Under the pieces are notes generated by a model that saw only the letters and a list, made by a program, of their open reading frames with translations, made no database searches and was not told the DNA's origin. Positions 1 to 8,360 of a stretch of 43,252 nucleotides of DNA are shown here, piece after piece. The stretch's first letter is position 1; each line of letters begins with the position of its first letter. The DNA is from Candidatus Nitrosopumilus sp. Its GTDB lineage: Archaea > Thermoproteota > Nitrososphaeria > Nitrososphaerales > Nitrosopumilaceae. The position numbers were made by a program, and so were the translations under genes. Location of the stretch: positions 1 through 43,252 of the forward strand of contig JANQNM010000079.1 in NCBI GenBank assembly GCA_028279625.1, given 5' to 3'.

Positions 1-62
1 CAAAAATAGAAAATTTTCTTGCAAGTATAAATAGCGATTAGTGATTCTCAGAAATTAGGGAT

Positions 63-2135
63 ATGGCAATCAACCCTTTCACTCAGTTGGTATTTGATCT
101 GTTTATTTTATCAGCTGTAATTATCACTGCATATACTTGCAACTTTTACTATCTTGCATTTTTGTCAAGAAAAAGAAAAGATGTTTTGAAAACTGCTGAT
201 TTGGGAACCCCATCAATTACGATTCAACTGCCGATATACAATGAAAAGTATGTCGCAAAAAGACTAGTTGATTCTGTATGTAATCTGGATTATCCTAAAG
301 ACAAAATGAGAATTATGGTATTAGATGACTCTGATGATGACACTGTTGAACTTTTAGCAAATACTGTTGATGAATACCAGAAGAAGGGATTCAAAATTGA
401 ACATGTAAGACGTGGAACCAGAAAGGGGTACAAGGCTGGTGCATTAAAATATGCAATGCAGTCAACTGACACAGAACTTGTAGCAATCTTTGATGCTGAT
501 TTTATTCCTCCGACTTGGTTCCTAAGACGTGCTATTCCTCACTTTGCAAAATCAAACATCGGCCTAGTTCAATGTAGATGGGGACATGTAAATGAAAATT
601 ATTCTGCAATTACTCAAGCACAAGCATTAAGTCTTGACTTTCATTTTCTAATTGAACAAAAAGCAAAGAGTAATTCCCATCTTTTCATGAATTTTAATGG
701 TACGGCTGGAATTTGGAAACGTGATTGTATCGAAGATGCTGGTGGATGGCATACTGCTACTCTAGTTGAAGACCTTGATCTTAGTTACAGAGCACAGATG
801 AAAGGATGGAAATGTGTTTTCTTACCTGACATTGTAGTTGATGCAGAGCTACCTGTACAGATGAATGCTGCAAAAAGACAACAATTCCGTTGGGCTAAAG
901 GCTCTATACAATGTGCAGTAAAACTTCTAACTGATATTGTTATCAAACGCAAAATTGCAATCGAGGCAAAGATTCAGGCTTTCATTCAACTTACTCGTCA
1001 TATTGTTTATCCATTAATGTTGATTCAATTTTTGGCATTACCAATTCTGTTAGCAGGACAAGTTAATCTATATGTGGTTAGTTTTCTTCCTGCAATAACA
1101 ATTGCAACTTATCTTGCAATGGGACCTGGTGCGTACATTATGATTATACAAAGTATGTATCACAAGTCGTGGAAGTCAAAAGCAAAGATACTGCCTGCAT
1201 TACTAGTTTACAATGCTGGAATGTCTGTGAATAATACTGTAGCAGTATTTGATGCAGTACTTGGAAAAAAGAATGAATTCCTCCGAACTCCAAAGTATGG
1301 TGTTCTAAAGAAAAAAGATGACTGGAAGGACAATGCATACAATTTACCATTCTCCCAAGTGACACTTCTTGAAATTTTCTTTGGTGTTTATGGTATGCTG
1401 GGAATCTTTGTTTCAATATTTTCCAATAATCCTATCTTTGTACCAATAATTGCACTGCAAACAGTTGGATTCTTCTATATTGCTTACCTGAGTCTGTCCC
1501 ATACTCGATTTAAAAGAAATAAATCAAGTGTTAAACATGTAATGACCAAGAAAGAAAAGATGGCAAATAGAGTTTACAAGCTTTCCATGGTTGGTATTGT
1601 TGGAATAATTATTTTTGGAGGATTTATGGCAATTTACGGATATAGTGTTGATATCTATCCACTTGATAGAATCAGAGGCAATCTTGATGGAATTATTGGT
1701 TCATCTGATCCTGCTGCAATTCGTGCTCATCTAGTAGCAATTCAGGTTGACATGGATGGAATTATGGCAAATGATCTAATTCCTGAGAAGACTAATGCTG
1801 ATGGTGAACTAATCTCTAAAAACCCTGTTTGGTTATTCTCTACAGAATCTACAAACTTTGTTAGAATTCAAGAAAATCTAGACACAATGCTTGCAAGTGT
1901 TGATAAAATTTCTACGGTTCCAAAAGACAGCTCTGCATATCATACTGGAATGATGGATGTTAGTGATAGAGCTCTTCTTATCAAAACCAACATTATGGAT
2001 GCAACCCCATACATGTATGTCAGCGTTGCAAATCTAATGTTTACAACAGTTTGGATTGCTGCATTATTGGGAATTTTTGCTGCTTTGAAAAGAAAGAAAG
2101 AACAATTCAAAGAAGCAGACGACGTTGGCGTCTAA
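63..2135 (+). CDS. Membrane-bound family 2 glycosyltransferase
   Basis: This is a processive-type inverting glycosyltransferase (GT2, cellulose/chitin/hyaluronan synthase-like) that probably transfers sugars from nucleotide-sugar donors at the inner face of the membrane. The N-terminus has one membrane segment (about residues 8-35). The GT-A domain follows, with LDDSDDDT (about 87-94), the metal-binding DAD (about 144-146), a VEDLDLS acceptor-site motif and QQFRWAKGS, which matches the Q-x-x-R-W signature. Several membrane helices follow. The region after about residue 540 lies between the last helices and looks extracytoplasmic. The 690-aa length fits membrane GT2 enzymes. The ATG follows an AT-rich leader. 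Its stop codon overlaps that of the convergent coiled-coil gene by 4 nt. The acceptor and product are unknown; surface polysaccharide or glycan synthesis is an inference. Confidence 0.9.
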   Translation: MAINPFTQLVFDLFILSAVIITAYTCNFYYLAFLSRKRKDVLKTADLGTPSITIQLPIYNEKYVAKRLVDSVCNLDYPKDKMRIMVLDDSDDDTVELLANTVDEYQKKGFKIEHVRRGTRKGYKAGALKYAMQSTDTELVAIFDADFIPPTWFLRRAIPHFAKSNIGLVQCRWGHVNENYSAITQAQALSLDFHFLIEQKAKSNSHLFMNFNGTAGIWKRDCIEDAGGWHTATLVEDLDLSYRAQMKGWKCVFLPDIVVDAELPVQMNAAKRQQFRWAKGSIQCAVKLLTDIVIKRKIAIEAKIQAFIQLTRHIVYPLMLIQFLALPILLAGQVNLYVVSFLPAITIATYLAMGPGAYIMIIQSMYHKSWKSKAKILPALLVYNAGMSVNNTVAVFDAVLGKKNEFLRTPKYGVLKKKDDWKDNAYNLPFSQVTLLEIFFGVYGMLGIFVSIFSNNPIFVPIIALQTVGFFYIAYLSLSHTRFKRNKSSVKHVMTKKEKMANRVYKLSMVGIVGIIIFGGFMAIYGYSVDIYPLDRIRGNLDGIIGSSDPAAIRAHLVAIQVDMDGIMANDLIPEKTNADGELISKNPVWLFSTESTNFVRIQENLDTMLASVDKISTVPKDSSAYHTGMMDVSDRALLIKTNIMDATPYMYVSVANLMFTTVWIAALLGIFAALKRKKEQFKEADDVGV

Positions 2136-3661
2136 GAAATGTTTAATTCCTTTCTAATTTCATCTACAGCTCTTATTCCGTAGATGTCACGAATTTGTTG
2201 AATTCTGACTGCCTCTTTGAACATATCTTTGCCAATGGCATTTGTTAAAATTGAATAAACATCACTGAATCTAACTTCCCATTTGTCTGCGCAATCTAAA
2301 ATCTTACTTACTGCCCATTGTCTAACTTCATGAGGTAGTGGAATCTTCTCTCCAGATTCAATTGAGATCTTATCAAACAAATTCACAATATCTGCAGTTT
2401 GTGATGCCATATTCTCAAGTGTTTTTGCATCCCCATATTTTGATTCAGCATTCATTCTGATGTTTGATTGATATTCAGAAAGCTTTAGCAATGCCATCAT
2501 CTCCTTAGATGAATCACTTGATACTTTGTTTGTTACATTTTTGACTGATTGCATCTCTGAAAATAACTTTTCAGATTTTTTATGAAACTCTGCTGTAGAT
2601 GCATCTTGCCTTTTTAGAATGTCTGAAACAGAAGCAATTTTCTGCTCAATGTTATTTGTTTTATCAAAAACGTTTTGTTTGAAATTTGATACTTCTTCTT
2701 GAACTGATTTTAGTCCCTCACCTACAAATGCTGTTGAATCTGCCCTCTGTGAAAGTGAGCCTATCTCTGTTTCAATTTTATCAATTTTTCCTGCAAGATC
2801 CTTTATTGATTCTAGGCTCAAATTATCTGCTGAATTGGCTTTGGAGGCTATTGTCTCAAATTGTTGTTTAAGACCGTCAATTACTCCTCCCAACGAATCG
2901 ATTTTAGATGCTTTTGATGAAATAGCATCAATTGTTACTTTGATTGCATCTAATTCTGAATTTAGAGTTGAGGTTGATGAAACTCCTTCTGTAATTTTTC
3001 CAAGTTCTTGTTTAAGACTCTCAATTACTTGCGTTCCAGCTTCTAATTGAGAAGTTTTTCCAGATACTTGATCAATGCTATTTTTGAGTTTGTCCATTTC
3101 AGAACTAATCTCCAAAAATGAATCTGTTTTTCCTGAAACTTTTCTCAGATCATCTCTAACCTCATCAATTCTTTGTGCAATTTTGATAATCATTTGAGAG
3201 TTATTTCTTATCGAATTCACACTGTCTTCAACTTGTTGAGACAATTCTTGTGATTTTGATGATTTCTGTAACTCTGAAATTCTACCAATCTCTTCTTGTA
3301 ATTTTGCAGTCTGATCATTAATCTTACTAACTAAATTTGATTGGGTTCTAACTTGATTCAAACCAGCATACAGTTTTTGTGTGTCATCCTCAATGATATT
3401 GATTTGTTTTGATTGTTTTTGTATATGCTCTAATGTAGAAGCTAAAGTATCTATCATACCTTTCATAGAAACAAGAACTTTTTGGTTTTCCCCAAAAATT
3501 TTTGACATTACTTTAATCTCTTTTTGTAATGCTTTATTGGAATCAGAAACAGATGCTACTTTTTTCAATAAAACTGATGGACTAGGTTCTTTTTTTGTAA
3601 CTTTTTTTATTACTTTTTTTGATGGTTTAACAGTTTTTTTCTTTGCAGTTTTAGTAGCCAT
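2132..3661 (-). CDS. Long coiled-coil protein with Lys-rich N-terminus
   Basis: This 509-aa protein is of unknown function. The first 30 residues are very rich in Lys, Thr and Pro (TKTAKKKTVKPSKK), which suggests nucleic acid or membrane-surface contact. Residues of roughly 40-430 are almost continuous heptad-like coiled coil with repeated Ser/Leu/Ile/Asn patterns. A compact C-terminal region of about 70 residues (LPHEVRQWAV to the end) contains Trp and Cys and looks folded. No membrane segment or signal peptide is visible. The build resembles structural, SMC-like or tethering proteins, but no known family was recognised. It is convergent with the glycosyltransferase, so a shared operon is not implied. 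Confidence 0.85.
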   Translation of the reverse strand: MATKTAKKKTVKPSKKVIKKVTKKEPSPSVLLKKVASVSDSNKALQKEIKVMSKIFGENQKVLVSMKGMIDTLASTLEHIQKQSKQINIIEDDTQKLYAGLNQVRTQSNLVSKINDQTAKLQEEIGRISELQKSSKSQELSQQVEDSVNSIRNNSQMIIKIAQRIDEVRDDLRKVSGKTDSFLEISSEMDKLKNSIDQVSGKTSQLEAGTQVIESLKQELGKITEGVSSTSTLNSELDAIKVTIDAISSKASKIDSLGGVIDGLKQQFETIASKANSADNLSLESIKDLAGKIDKIETEIGSLSQRADSTAFVGEGLKSVQEEVSNFKQNVFDKTNNIEQKIASVSDILKRQDASTAEFHKKSEKLFSEMQSVKNVTNKVSSDSSKEMMALLKLSEYQSNIRMNAESKYGDAKTLENMASQTADIVNLFDKISIESGEKIPLPHEVRQWAVSKILDCADKWEVRFSDVYSILTNAIGKDMFKEAVRIQQIRDIYGIRAVDEIRKELNIS

Positions 3662-3722
3662 ATGGTTTGAGTTAAAAATATGATGATAAAAAAGTTAGGT
3701 CTAAAATAAAAAATGTAAAGAG

Positions 3723-3830
3723 TTACTTGTTTACAACTTTTGGGTCATGAAGTAACTCATGAAAGGTTTTTTCAACCAATCCGTTGGCTGTTTCAAGAAA
3801 ACCTCTTGAACAGAATTCACATTGAATCAT
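3723..3830 (-). CDS. 35-aa single C2H2 zinc-finger protein
   Basis: This ORF is below the size cut-off of the ORF track. Reading the minus strand from the ATG at 3830 gives 35 residues with C-E-F-C near the start and H-E-L-L-H near residues 24-28. That is a complete C-x2-C ... H-x3-H zinc-binding set in a single-finger protein. Tiny C2H2 proteins of this build recur in this window (13092, 15291, 19661) and are a typical feature of ammonia-oxidising archaea. A perfect 11-bp inverted repeat directly abuts the start codon. The target is unknown; nucleic-acid or protein binding is inferred. Confidence 0.7.
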   Translation of the reverse strand: MIQCEFCSRGFLETANGLVEKTFHELLHDPKVVNK

Positions 3831-3855
3831 ATAGTACGGTATAGTACCGTACTAT
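3831..3855. promoter_or_regulatory. Perfect 11-bp inverted repeat at the start of the mini zinc-finger gene
   Basis: ATAGTACGGTA and TACCGTACTAT are exact reverse complements separated by TAG. The left arm touches the ATG of the minus-strand ORF at 3830, so on that strand the palindrome occupies the leader or core promoter. It could be an operator for a dimeric repressor, possibly the zinc-finger product itself, or a 5' RNA hairpin. The same gap leads to the antiporter gene at 4094. Confidence 0.6.
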
Positions 3856-4093
3856 TAATAATCAGGTAATTACAACGTTACCAAATTTGCAGTCAGATAC
3901 CCCAGGTCATATCTCTACATTATGTTCAGTTGACCTAATCATCACTCTGCATTTTTGATAATTCAATGATAGGCATAAAGAGGTTAAAGATTTTCAAAAA
4001 ACGAGCCTATGTTCAATCTTTTCTTTTACGTATGACCACAGTTCTAGATTTTTAATCAGAAATCGTTTTTAAACAAATTTGTTAAATGATAAC

Positions 4094-5422
4094 ATGCAAA
4101 ACCTTCCACTTCAATTAGATTCAGGTGGAATTCAAAGCTCACTTAACAATACTGTTAGCAGTTTAATTGAACAGATTACTCCTGAACTGCCTCACACTAG
4201 TTTTGTTACAGATTTAGCTTTCATTATGATAATTGGCGCAGTTGTTACTCTTGCATTTTTTAAAATCAAACAACCCTTGATCATTGGATATCTTTTTGCA
4301 GGAATGCTGATTGGCCCCCTTTCACCATTTTGGTCTTGGGTGCTACCTGAAGGTGGGCCTTCTGCTGATGTGCTAGAAGGAGTTGGAATATTATCTGATA
4401 TTTCAGCGTTGAATCTTTTTGCTGAAATAGGAGTTATCTTACTTCTTTTTGTTATTGGTATCGAATTCCCATATGCAAAAATTAGAAGTATTGGGCGAGT
4501 TGCTGTAGGTGTTGGTACCATTGGACTGTTCTCTACTTTAGGAGTTATCTTCTATACTGCTACGGCTTTAGGATTGGAATTTATGGATGCTTTGTTTATT
4601 GCTGCTGCATTATCTATTTCCAGTACTGCAATAATTGTCAAGATTTTAGAAGATATGGGAAGAATCAAAAAAGAATCATCAATCCTTGTTTTAGGTATCT
4701 TAATTGTTGAGGACGTTATAGCAGTAATTTTGATTTCATCATTACAGTCTGTTGCACTGGTAGGTACTGTTTCAATTGAATCAATTATTGTTGTTGTCTT
4801 AGTTGCTACTGGATTAATTGTAGGAACTTTCACAGTTGGAACTCGTGTAATTCCTCCTCTAATTGATAGAGTTGCTGCTGCTGAACATCGTGAAATTTTA
4901 TTATTGAGTGTTTTAGGCGTCTGCTTTGGATATGCATTATTTGCAAATATTGTAGGATTATCCGTGGCTATTGGAGCATTTTTAGCAGGTGTTTTAGTTG
5001 CTGAATCAAAATCTGCTGAAGTTGCAAAACTTTTGTCTAGTCCAATTAAGGACATGTTTGTAGCCATATTCTTTATTTCTGTTGGAGCATTGATGGATGT
5101 ATCTCAACTTGAAAACTACATGTTTATTGCAATTGCCTTAATCGCCGTAGCTACAGGTATGAAATTTGGTGGAAATATGATTGGAAATATTCTGTTTAGA
5201 CAAAGACGTGGAAAAGCCTTACGCTCTGCATTTACGTTAGCTGCTCCACGAGGAGAATTCTCTATTGTTATTGTAAAAGCTGGTGTAGATATTGGTGCAG
5301 TTTCAGCATTCTTGTTCCCATTGATAGGTATAATCTCAATTATTACTGCATTTATTTCTCCATTTTTAGTTAAAGCTAGTGACAAAATTATTCCTGCATT
5401 AGAAGAGAAAGACGATGTCTGA
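4094..5422 (+). CDS. CPA2-family cation/proton antiporter (KefB/NapA-like)
   Basis: This is an integral membrane monovalent cation:proton antiporter of the CPA2 type. About a dozen hydrophobic segments are visible from residue 35 onwards. Recognisable elements are KQPLIIGYLFAGMLIGP after the first helices, the AEIGVILLLFVIGIEF helix, ALSISSTAIIVKIL in the ion-binding helix, and VGLSVAIGAFLAGVLVAES. No TrkA-N (RCK) domain follows, so this is the short form of about 440 aa. The track start at 4079 is a TTG; the ATG at 4094 is preferred. The stop overlaps the start of the next gene by 8 nt, which implies translational coupling. Likely roles are pH, Na+ or K+ homeostasis. Confidence 0.9.
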   Translation: MQNLPLQLDSGGIQSSLNNTVSSLIEQITPELPHTSFVTDLAFIMIIGAVVTLAFFKIKQPLIIGYLFAGMLIGPLSPFWSWVLPEGGPSADVLEGVGILSDISALNLFAEIGVILLLFVIGIEFPYAKIRSIGRVAVGVGTIGLFSTLGVIFYTATALGLEFMDALFIAAALSISSTAIIVKILEDMGRIKKESSILVLGILIVEDVIAVILISSLQSVALVGTVSIESIIVVVLVATGLIVGTFTVGTRVIPPLIDRVAAAEHREILLLSVLGVCFGYALFANIVGLSVAIGAFLAGVLVAESKSAEVAKLLSSPIKDMFVAIFFISVGALMDVSQLENYMFIAIALIAVATGMKFGGNMIGNILFRQRRGKALRSAFTLAAPRGEFSIVIVKAGVDIGAVSAFLFPLIGIISIITAFISPFLVKASDKIIPALEEKDDV

Positions 5423-5846
5423 TGAATTAAAAAAACTATTGGAACAAGTTCATGATGGTATTACTACCTTTGATTTTGATGGAAAAAATACACCCTGTAT
5501 TGTAATTGAAGCTTCAAAATATGATGAGATATTATCAAAAGTTGCAGGCCAATCGTTTTCAGTTAATACTGATTTGAATATTTTACAAGATGGACTTGGA
5601 AATGTTTTTGTTGAACTTCTTTTAACTTTTTCAAAAGGAAATATTGTTGAAAAATTTCTTGTTAATGCAAAAACTGATCTTACATTCTTTCAAGCACTTG
5701 CCGAAACTTCTATGCTAGCATTATCTTCTCCAAAATCTCATTATGGGAAAGATAATGTGTTTATGATTCAGTTGCCAAGACCAGAAAAAGCACAAGATGC
5801 ACTAGAAATTATCAAAAATGCACTAATTCCAAAAAATCAAAAGTGA
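5415..5846 (+). CDS. Small protein coupled to the antiporter
   Basis: This 143-aa soluble protein was not assigned to a family. The sequence alternates predicted strands and helices (TPCIVIEASKYDEIL, NVFVELLLTFSKG), with no membrane segment and a single Cys. It starts inside the last codons of the antiporter gene (8-nt overlap), so the two are almost certainly co-transcribed and probably work together, for example as a cytosolic regulatory partner. That role is inferred from position only. It ends 4 nt before the 3' end of a convergent tRNA gene. Confidence 0.8.
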   Translation: MSDELKKLLEQVHDGITTFDFDGKNTPCIVIEASKYDEILSKVAGQSFSVNTDLNILQDGLGNVFVELLLTFSKGNIVEKFLVNAKTDLTFFQALAETSMLALSSPKSHYGKDNVFMIQLPRPEKAQDALEIIKNALIPKNQK

Positions 5847-5849
5847 TGG

Positions 5850-5923
5850 TGCAGTCACCGGGATTCGAACCCGGGTCACGAACTTGGCAAGCTCGAATAT
5901 TAACCAAACTGTACTATGACTGC
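5850..5923 (-). tRNA. tRNA-Gly (GCC)
   Basis: The minus strand folds as a tRNA. The acceptor stem is GCAGTCA/TGACTGC with discriminator A. The D arm contains GGTTA. The anticodon stem is CGAGC/GTTCG with loop TTGCCAA, which reads the GCC anticodon. The T arm is CCGGG TTCGAAT CCCGG. No intron is seen. The 3' end faces the antiporter operon. No second copy of its 3' end was noticed, so there is no sign that it serves as an integration site here. Confidence 0.95.
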
Positions 5924-5986
5924 AACGATCCTAGAGGCTGAATTTGGATATTAAACTGTTTTTAACTATTTCAAACAATCAGAAAT

Positions 5987-6250
5987 ATGGAAAAAATTCT
6001 CTTTGAAAAAATTGAACAAAAAATTCAAGAAACCATTTCAAATAAAGATGAACTTAAAGAATTAATTCAATCTCTATCTACCCTTGATAATTCTAAATCC
6101 TTTGGCATGGGAATTATTGTAGGCCGAATTTACAATTCATTTTACTATCAATCTAAAAGACTTCTTCAAAGAGAACCTACTAAAGATGAATTTGAAGAAT
6201 TTCTTGAATATTTGAAAACTAAGAAAGATGATTTAGAAAATCTATGGTGA
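5987..6250 (+). CDS. Small helical protein, function unknown
   Basis: This 87-aa protein is rich in Lys, Glu and Leu and looks almost fully helical. A central SFGMGIIVGRIYNSFYYQSKRLL segment could be an amphipathic or weakly hydrophobic helix. It has no Cys and no known motif. The start ATG lies 63 nt past the tRNA-Gly 5' end. The last 9 nt overlap the 3' end of the convergent L10e gene. I do not recognise the family. Confidence 0.7.
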   Translation: MEKILFEKIEQKIQETISNKDELKELIQSLSTLDNSKSFGMGIIVGRIYNSFYYQSKRLLQREPTKDEFEEFLEYLKTKKDDLENLW

Positions 6251-6751
6251 TGGTTTATTCCAATCTAAAACTTTGATGGTTGGAGTTCCAGGAATTTTTA
6301 CACATGCTCCTTTGAGTGCTTTTTTTGCTGCAGCTAAATGCTCTTCTCCATTTACATACAATTCCATGATACATTGTCCCTTAACGACTCTTGCACCTAA
6401 ACTAACTGCTTTTCCCCATGATCTTCTCATTCCTTCTGAAATTCTATCTGCACCTGCAGTTGCAATCTGTTTATTTTCTCTTAACATGTTGTGTGGATAA
6501 ATTCTTAATCTTGAATAATAACCAGATTCACCTGTTGTTTTCTCTAAAGTCTTGTTTGCTGCCAATCTGGTTGACTCAATTGCCATGTGTCTAAGCTGAA
6601 TTTTTTCATTTAAACATAATTGTACACAATACTGATAAGTTGCTCTTTTTCCACCTTGGAATTTTGCAATTTTGATATTTGGCTTACCTTTGATGTACTC
6701 TTTTCTGGTAAACACTTGACCATTTCCTTGTCTATAATTTGCACCATGCAT
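6242..6751 (-). CDS. rpl10e: Large-subunit ribosomal protein L10e (uL16 family)
   Basis: This is the archaeal/eukaryotic-type uL16, which sits near the peptidyl-transferase centre and tRNA-binding face of the 50S subunit. Diagnostic stretches are MHGANYRQG at the start, FTRKEYIKGKPNIKIAKFQGG, CLNEKIQLRHMAIESTR, YPHNMLRENK and DRISEGMRRSWGKAV. The track ORF begins 21 codons upstream at 6814, but the normal N-terminus is the MHG at 6751, giving 169 aa, the usual length. It is divergently arranged with the tRNA endonuclease-like gene, sharing a gap of about 100 nt that probably carries both promoters. Confidence 0.95.
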   Translation of the reverse strand: MHGANYRQGNGQVFTRKEYIKGKPNIKIAKFQGGKRATYQYCVQLCLNEKIQLRHMAIESTRLAANKTLEKTTGESGYYSRLRIYPHNMLRENKQIATAGADRISEGMRRSWGKAVSLGARVVKGQCIMELYVNGEEHLAAAKKALKGACVKIPGTPTIKVLDWNKPSP

Positions 6752-6849
6752 GATATCCTCAAACCAAAATCCCCATATTTTAACGGTTAGAAGGAATTTG
6801 TTCGTATATTCCAATGCTTATATGGAAATTCGTTGATTTTCACTTCATC

Positions 6850-7413
6850 ATGGAAGATACTCCTATTGTTAAAGGTCAAATGGTTTCAGATCAAGCCTGT
6901 ATTCTTGATAAGGATATGATTCATGAACTTGAACAAAAAGGATTTGGAGAATTAGAAAATGAGAAACTATTCTTAAAACAATTTGAAACTCTTTACTTGT
7001 TATACACCAATAAACTGGTCCTCAAAAAAGGCAAAAAACAAATTGATTTTGATTCTTTTATGAGCCTTTGTCAAAAATCAGACTATGAAATTCTTACCAA
7101 GTTTTTGATTTACAGGGACTTACGAAATAGAGGTTATGTTGTAAAAGATGGATTTGGATTTGGTTCTGACTTTAGAGTTTATGAGAGGGGGCAATTTGGT
7201 GAAAAAGGTGCTAAATTCCTAATTTTTGGTCTAAATGAAGGACAACAAGAAAAGATGGGTACTCTCCAAAAAAAGATTGAAGAAATTACCCAAATGGGAA
7301 AAGAGCCAATCATTGCAGTTATTGAAAGACGTGGAGAAGTAATCTACTATAAAATCAATAGAATGAATTTCTATGAAAATAAAGCTAGACTAGAAGAATC
7401 TTTTCAACTTTAA
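6850..7413 (+). CDS. endA: tRNA-splicing endonuclease-like protein (EndA family)
   Basis: This belongs to the archaeal tRNA-intron endonuclease family, which cuts bulge-helix-bulge introns. The C-terminal half carries the fold's signature: YRDLRNRGYVVKDGFGFGSDFRVY, with the catalytic Tyr in RVYERG, and a Lys in GEVIYYKI. The expected catalytic His in the stretch after RVY (usually a His shortly before the YL/FL strand) is not seen; the sequence reads GEKGAKFLIFG. This may therefore be the structural partner of a heteromeric enzyme. The start is set at the ATG at 6850 (187 aa), not the upstream ATG at 6814. The stop overlaps the convergent PLD-like gene by 4 nt. Confidence 0.8.
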   Translation: MEDTPIVKGQMVSDQACILDKDMIHELEQKGFGELENEKLFLKQFETLYLLYTNKLVLKKGKKQIDFDSFMSLCQKSDYEILTKFLIYRDLRNRGYVVKDGFGFGSDFRVYERGQFGEKGAKFLIFGLNEGQQEKMGTLQKKIEEITQMGKEPIIAVIERRGEVIYYKINRMNFYENKARLEESFQL

Positions 7414-8069
7414 TCTTGCATGACCCATTCTGATGAATACTTTAGGAGATTGTTTTCTTCTGCATACATGAAATCATAAACTTCAAGATATTTTGTCTTG
7501 TTTTCCCAAAGTTCCTCGAAATCTTTCATCTTTCTTTCAACTCTTGATTTATCATTCCATGAAGTAAAAACATCAACTGATTCAAAATCCCTTGTTTGAG
7601 TGGAAAATGATTCTCTTGATGTTCCTGTAAAAGCAACTGCTTGATCTTGCTCATCACGAAATATTCCAATTCTTTCTGAAAAAGAATTTGCAATTTGTTC
7701 AGAGTTTGGTATTGCAATTTTCAATTCCATCTGACCTTTGTCTACAATGTCTTGGAGTTTCTGAATTTTTGTATCTTTGATGAATCTCCCTTCAAACGAT
7801 TTTGTATATTTTTCAGAGAATAGTTTTGTAAAAAGTGTCAAATCAGAGGTTCTAAATCTATGACCTGTAATCATTCTCAGTTTTGCCTTTCCACCTGCAA
7901 AATTATCAAATGCCATTGAAATTGTAGCCAATGTTTGAATTGACAAAAAATCAACACATCTGTCATATTCTATACAATTACTAAGACAAGGAAAGAAAAA
8001 TTCTGCTACAATATCATTTCTATCTGAACGATACTCTTCTTTAAGTTCAAGATCTCTTAAGCCCAACAA
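7410..8069 (-). CDS. Stand-alone PLD-like domain protein (helicase-associated type)
   Basis: This 219-aa protein resembles the phospholipase-D-like domain normally found at the N-terminus of large DEAD/SNF2-type helicases. The recognisable core is FRDEQDQAVAFTGTSRES, then a Ser-Val-Asp-Val-Phe strand and FTSWNDKSR ... FEELWENK. The HKD catalytic motif is degenerate (GTSRES replaces the GS-x-N motif). No helicase domain follows; the gene stops and overlaps the convergent EndA-like gene. It could be a nuclease-derived nucleic-acid-binding subunit or the remnant of a larger gene. Its start lies 42 nt from the attL repeat, so it is the last backbone gene on this side. Confidence 0.65.
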   Translation of the reverse strand: MLGLRDLELKEEYRSDRNDIVAEFFFPCLSNCIEYDRCVDFLSIQTLATISMAFDNFAGGKAKLRMITGHRFRTSDLTLFTKLFSEKYTKSFEGRFIKDTKIQKLQDIVDKGQMELKIAIPNSEQIANSFSERIGIFRDEQDQAVAFTGTSRESFSTQTRDFESVDVFTSWNDKSRVERKMKDFEELWENKTKYLEVYDFMYAEENNLLKYSSEWVMQD

Positions 8070-8110
8070 TATCTAATTCTGAATTTATTATTTAAAGAAA
8101 CAATTCAAAA

Positions 8111-8128
8111 TGCTCCCATCGGGATTTG
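8111..8128. repeat. Putative attL: 18-nt copy of the tRNA-Glu 3' end
   Basis: TGCTCCCATCGGGATTTG is identical to 41961-41978, the T-arm 3' strand, acceptor 3' strand and discriminator of tRNA-Glu(CTC). Both copies have the same orientation. The rest of the tRNA is absent here, as expected for the displaced 3' fragment left after tRNA-directed integration. The match stops abruptly on both sides. Confidence 0.8.
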
Positions 8129-8360
8129 TCAAATCGGTTAAACACTCCCTAGTTTTGTTTATAAAGAAATCATTTGATTCTAAAATTTCAAAATGTTTTC
8201 AAGTTTGAATTATAGACATTATTTTCTAACGTATTAGCCAAACCAATACCCGACAAACAGAGATTGGTCTGTGAACCCCATACTCTGGAATAATATTGAA
8301 TCCAATTGAAAATAATCCTGGACGTTCTTTAGAAGAAATTTTTAAAACTCCTTAAAGTTT
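8129..8360. other. attL-proximal gap with a hairpin repeat and a coding remnant
   Basis: A 37-nt sequence at 8241-8277 (AACCAATAC ... ATTGGTCT) recurs imperfectly at 23919-23955, and each copy can form an ACCAAT/ATTGGT stem. Frame reading at 8296-8355 gives a short coding-like tail (NPIENNPGRSLEEIFKTP) with no proper start, which may be a gene fragment. No complete gene is visible. Confidence 0.45.

Noticed and set aside
1144-1416. Minus-strand ORF inside the glycosyltransferase
   Set aside because: Antisense shadow of the membrane helices with no independent support.
4192-5385. Three minus-strand ORFs (4192, 4552, 5116)
   Set aside because: They are shadows of the antiporter gene, with low-complexity Ile/Thr/Asn-rich translations and no motif.
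5850-5923. tRNA-Gly as a second integration site
   Set aside because: No second copy of its 3' end and no recombinase nearby were found.
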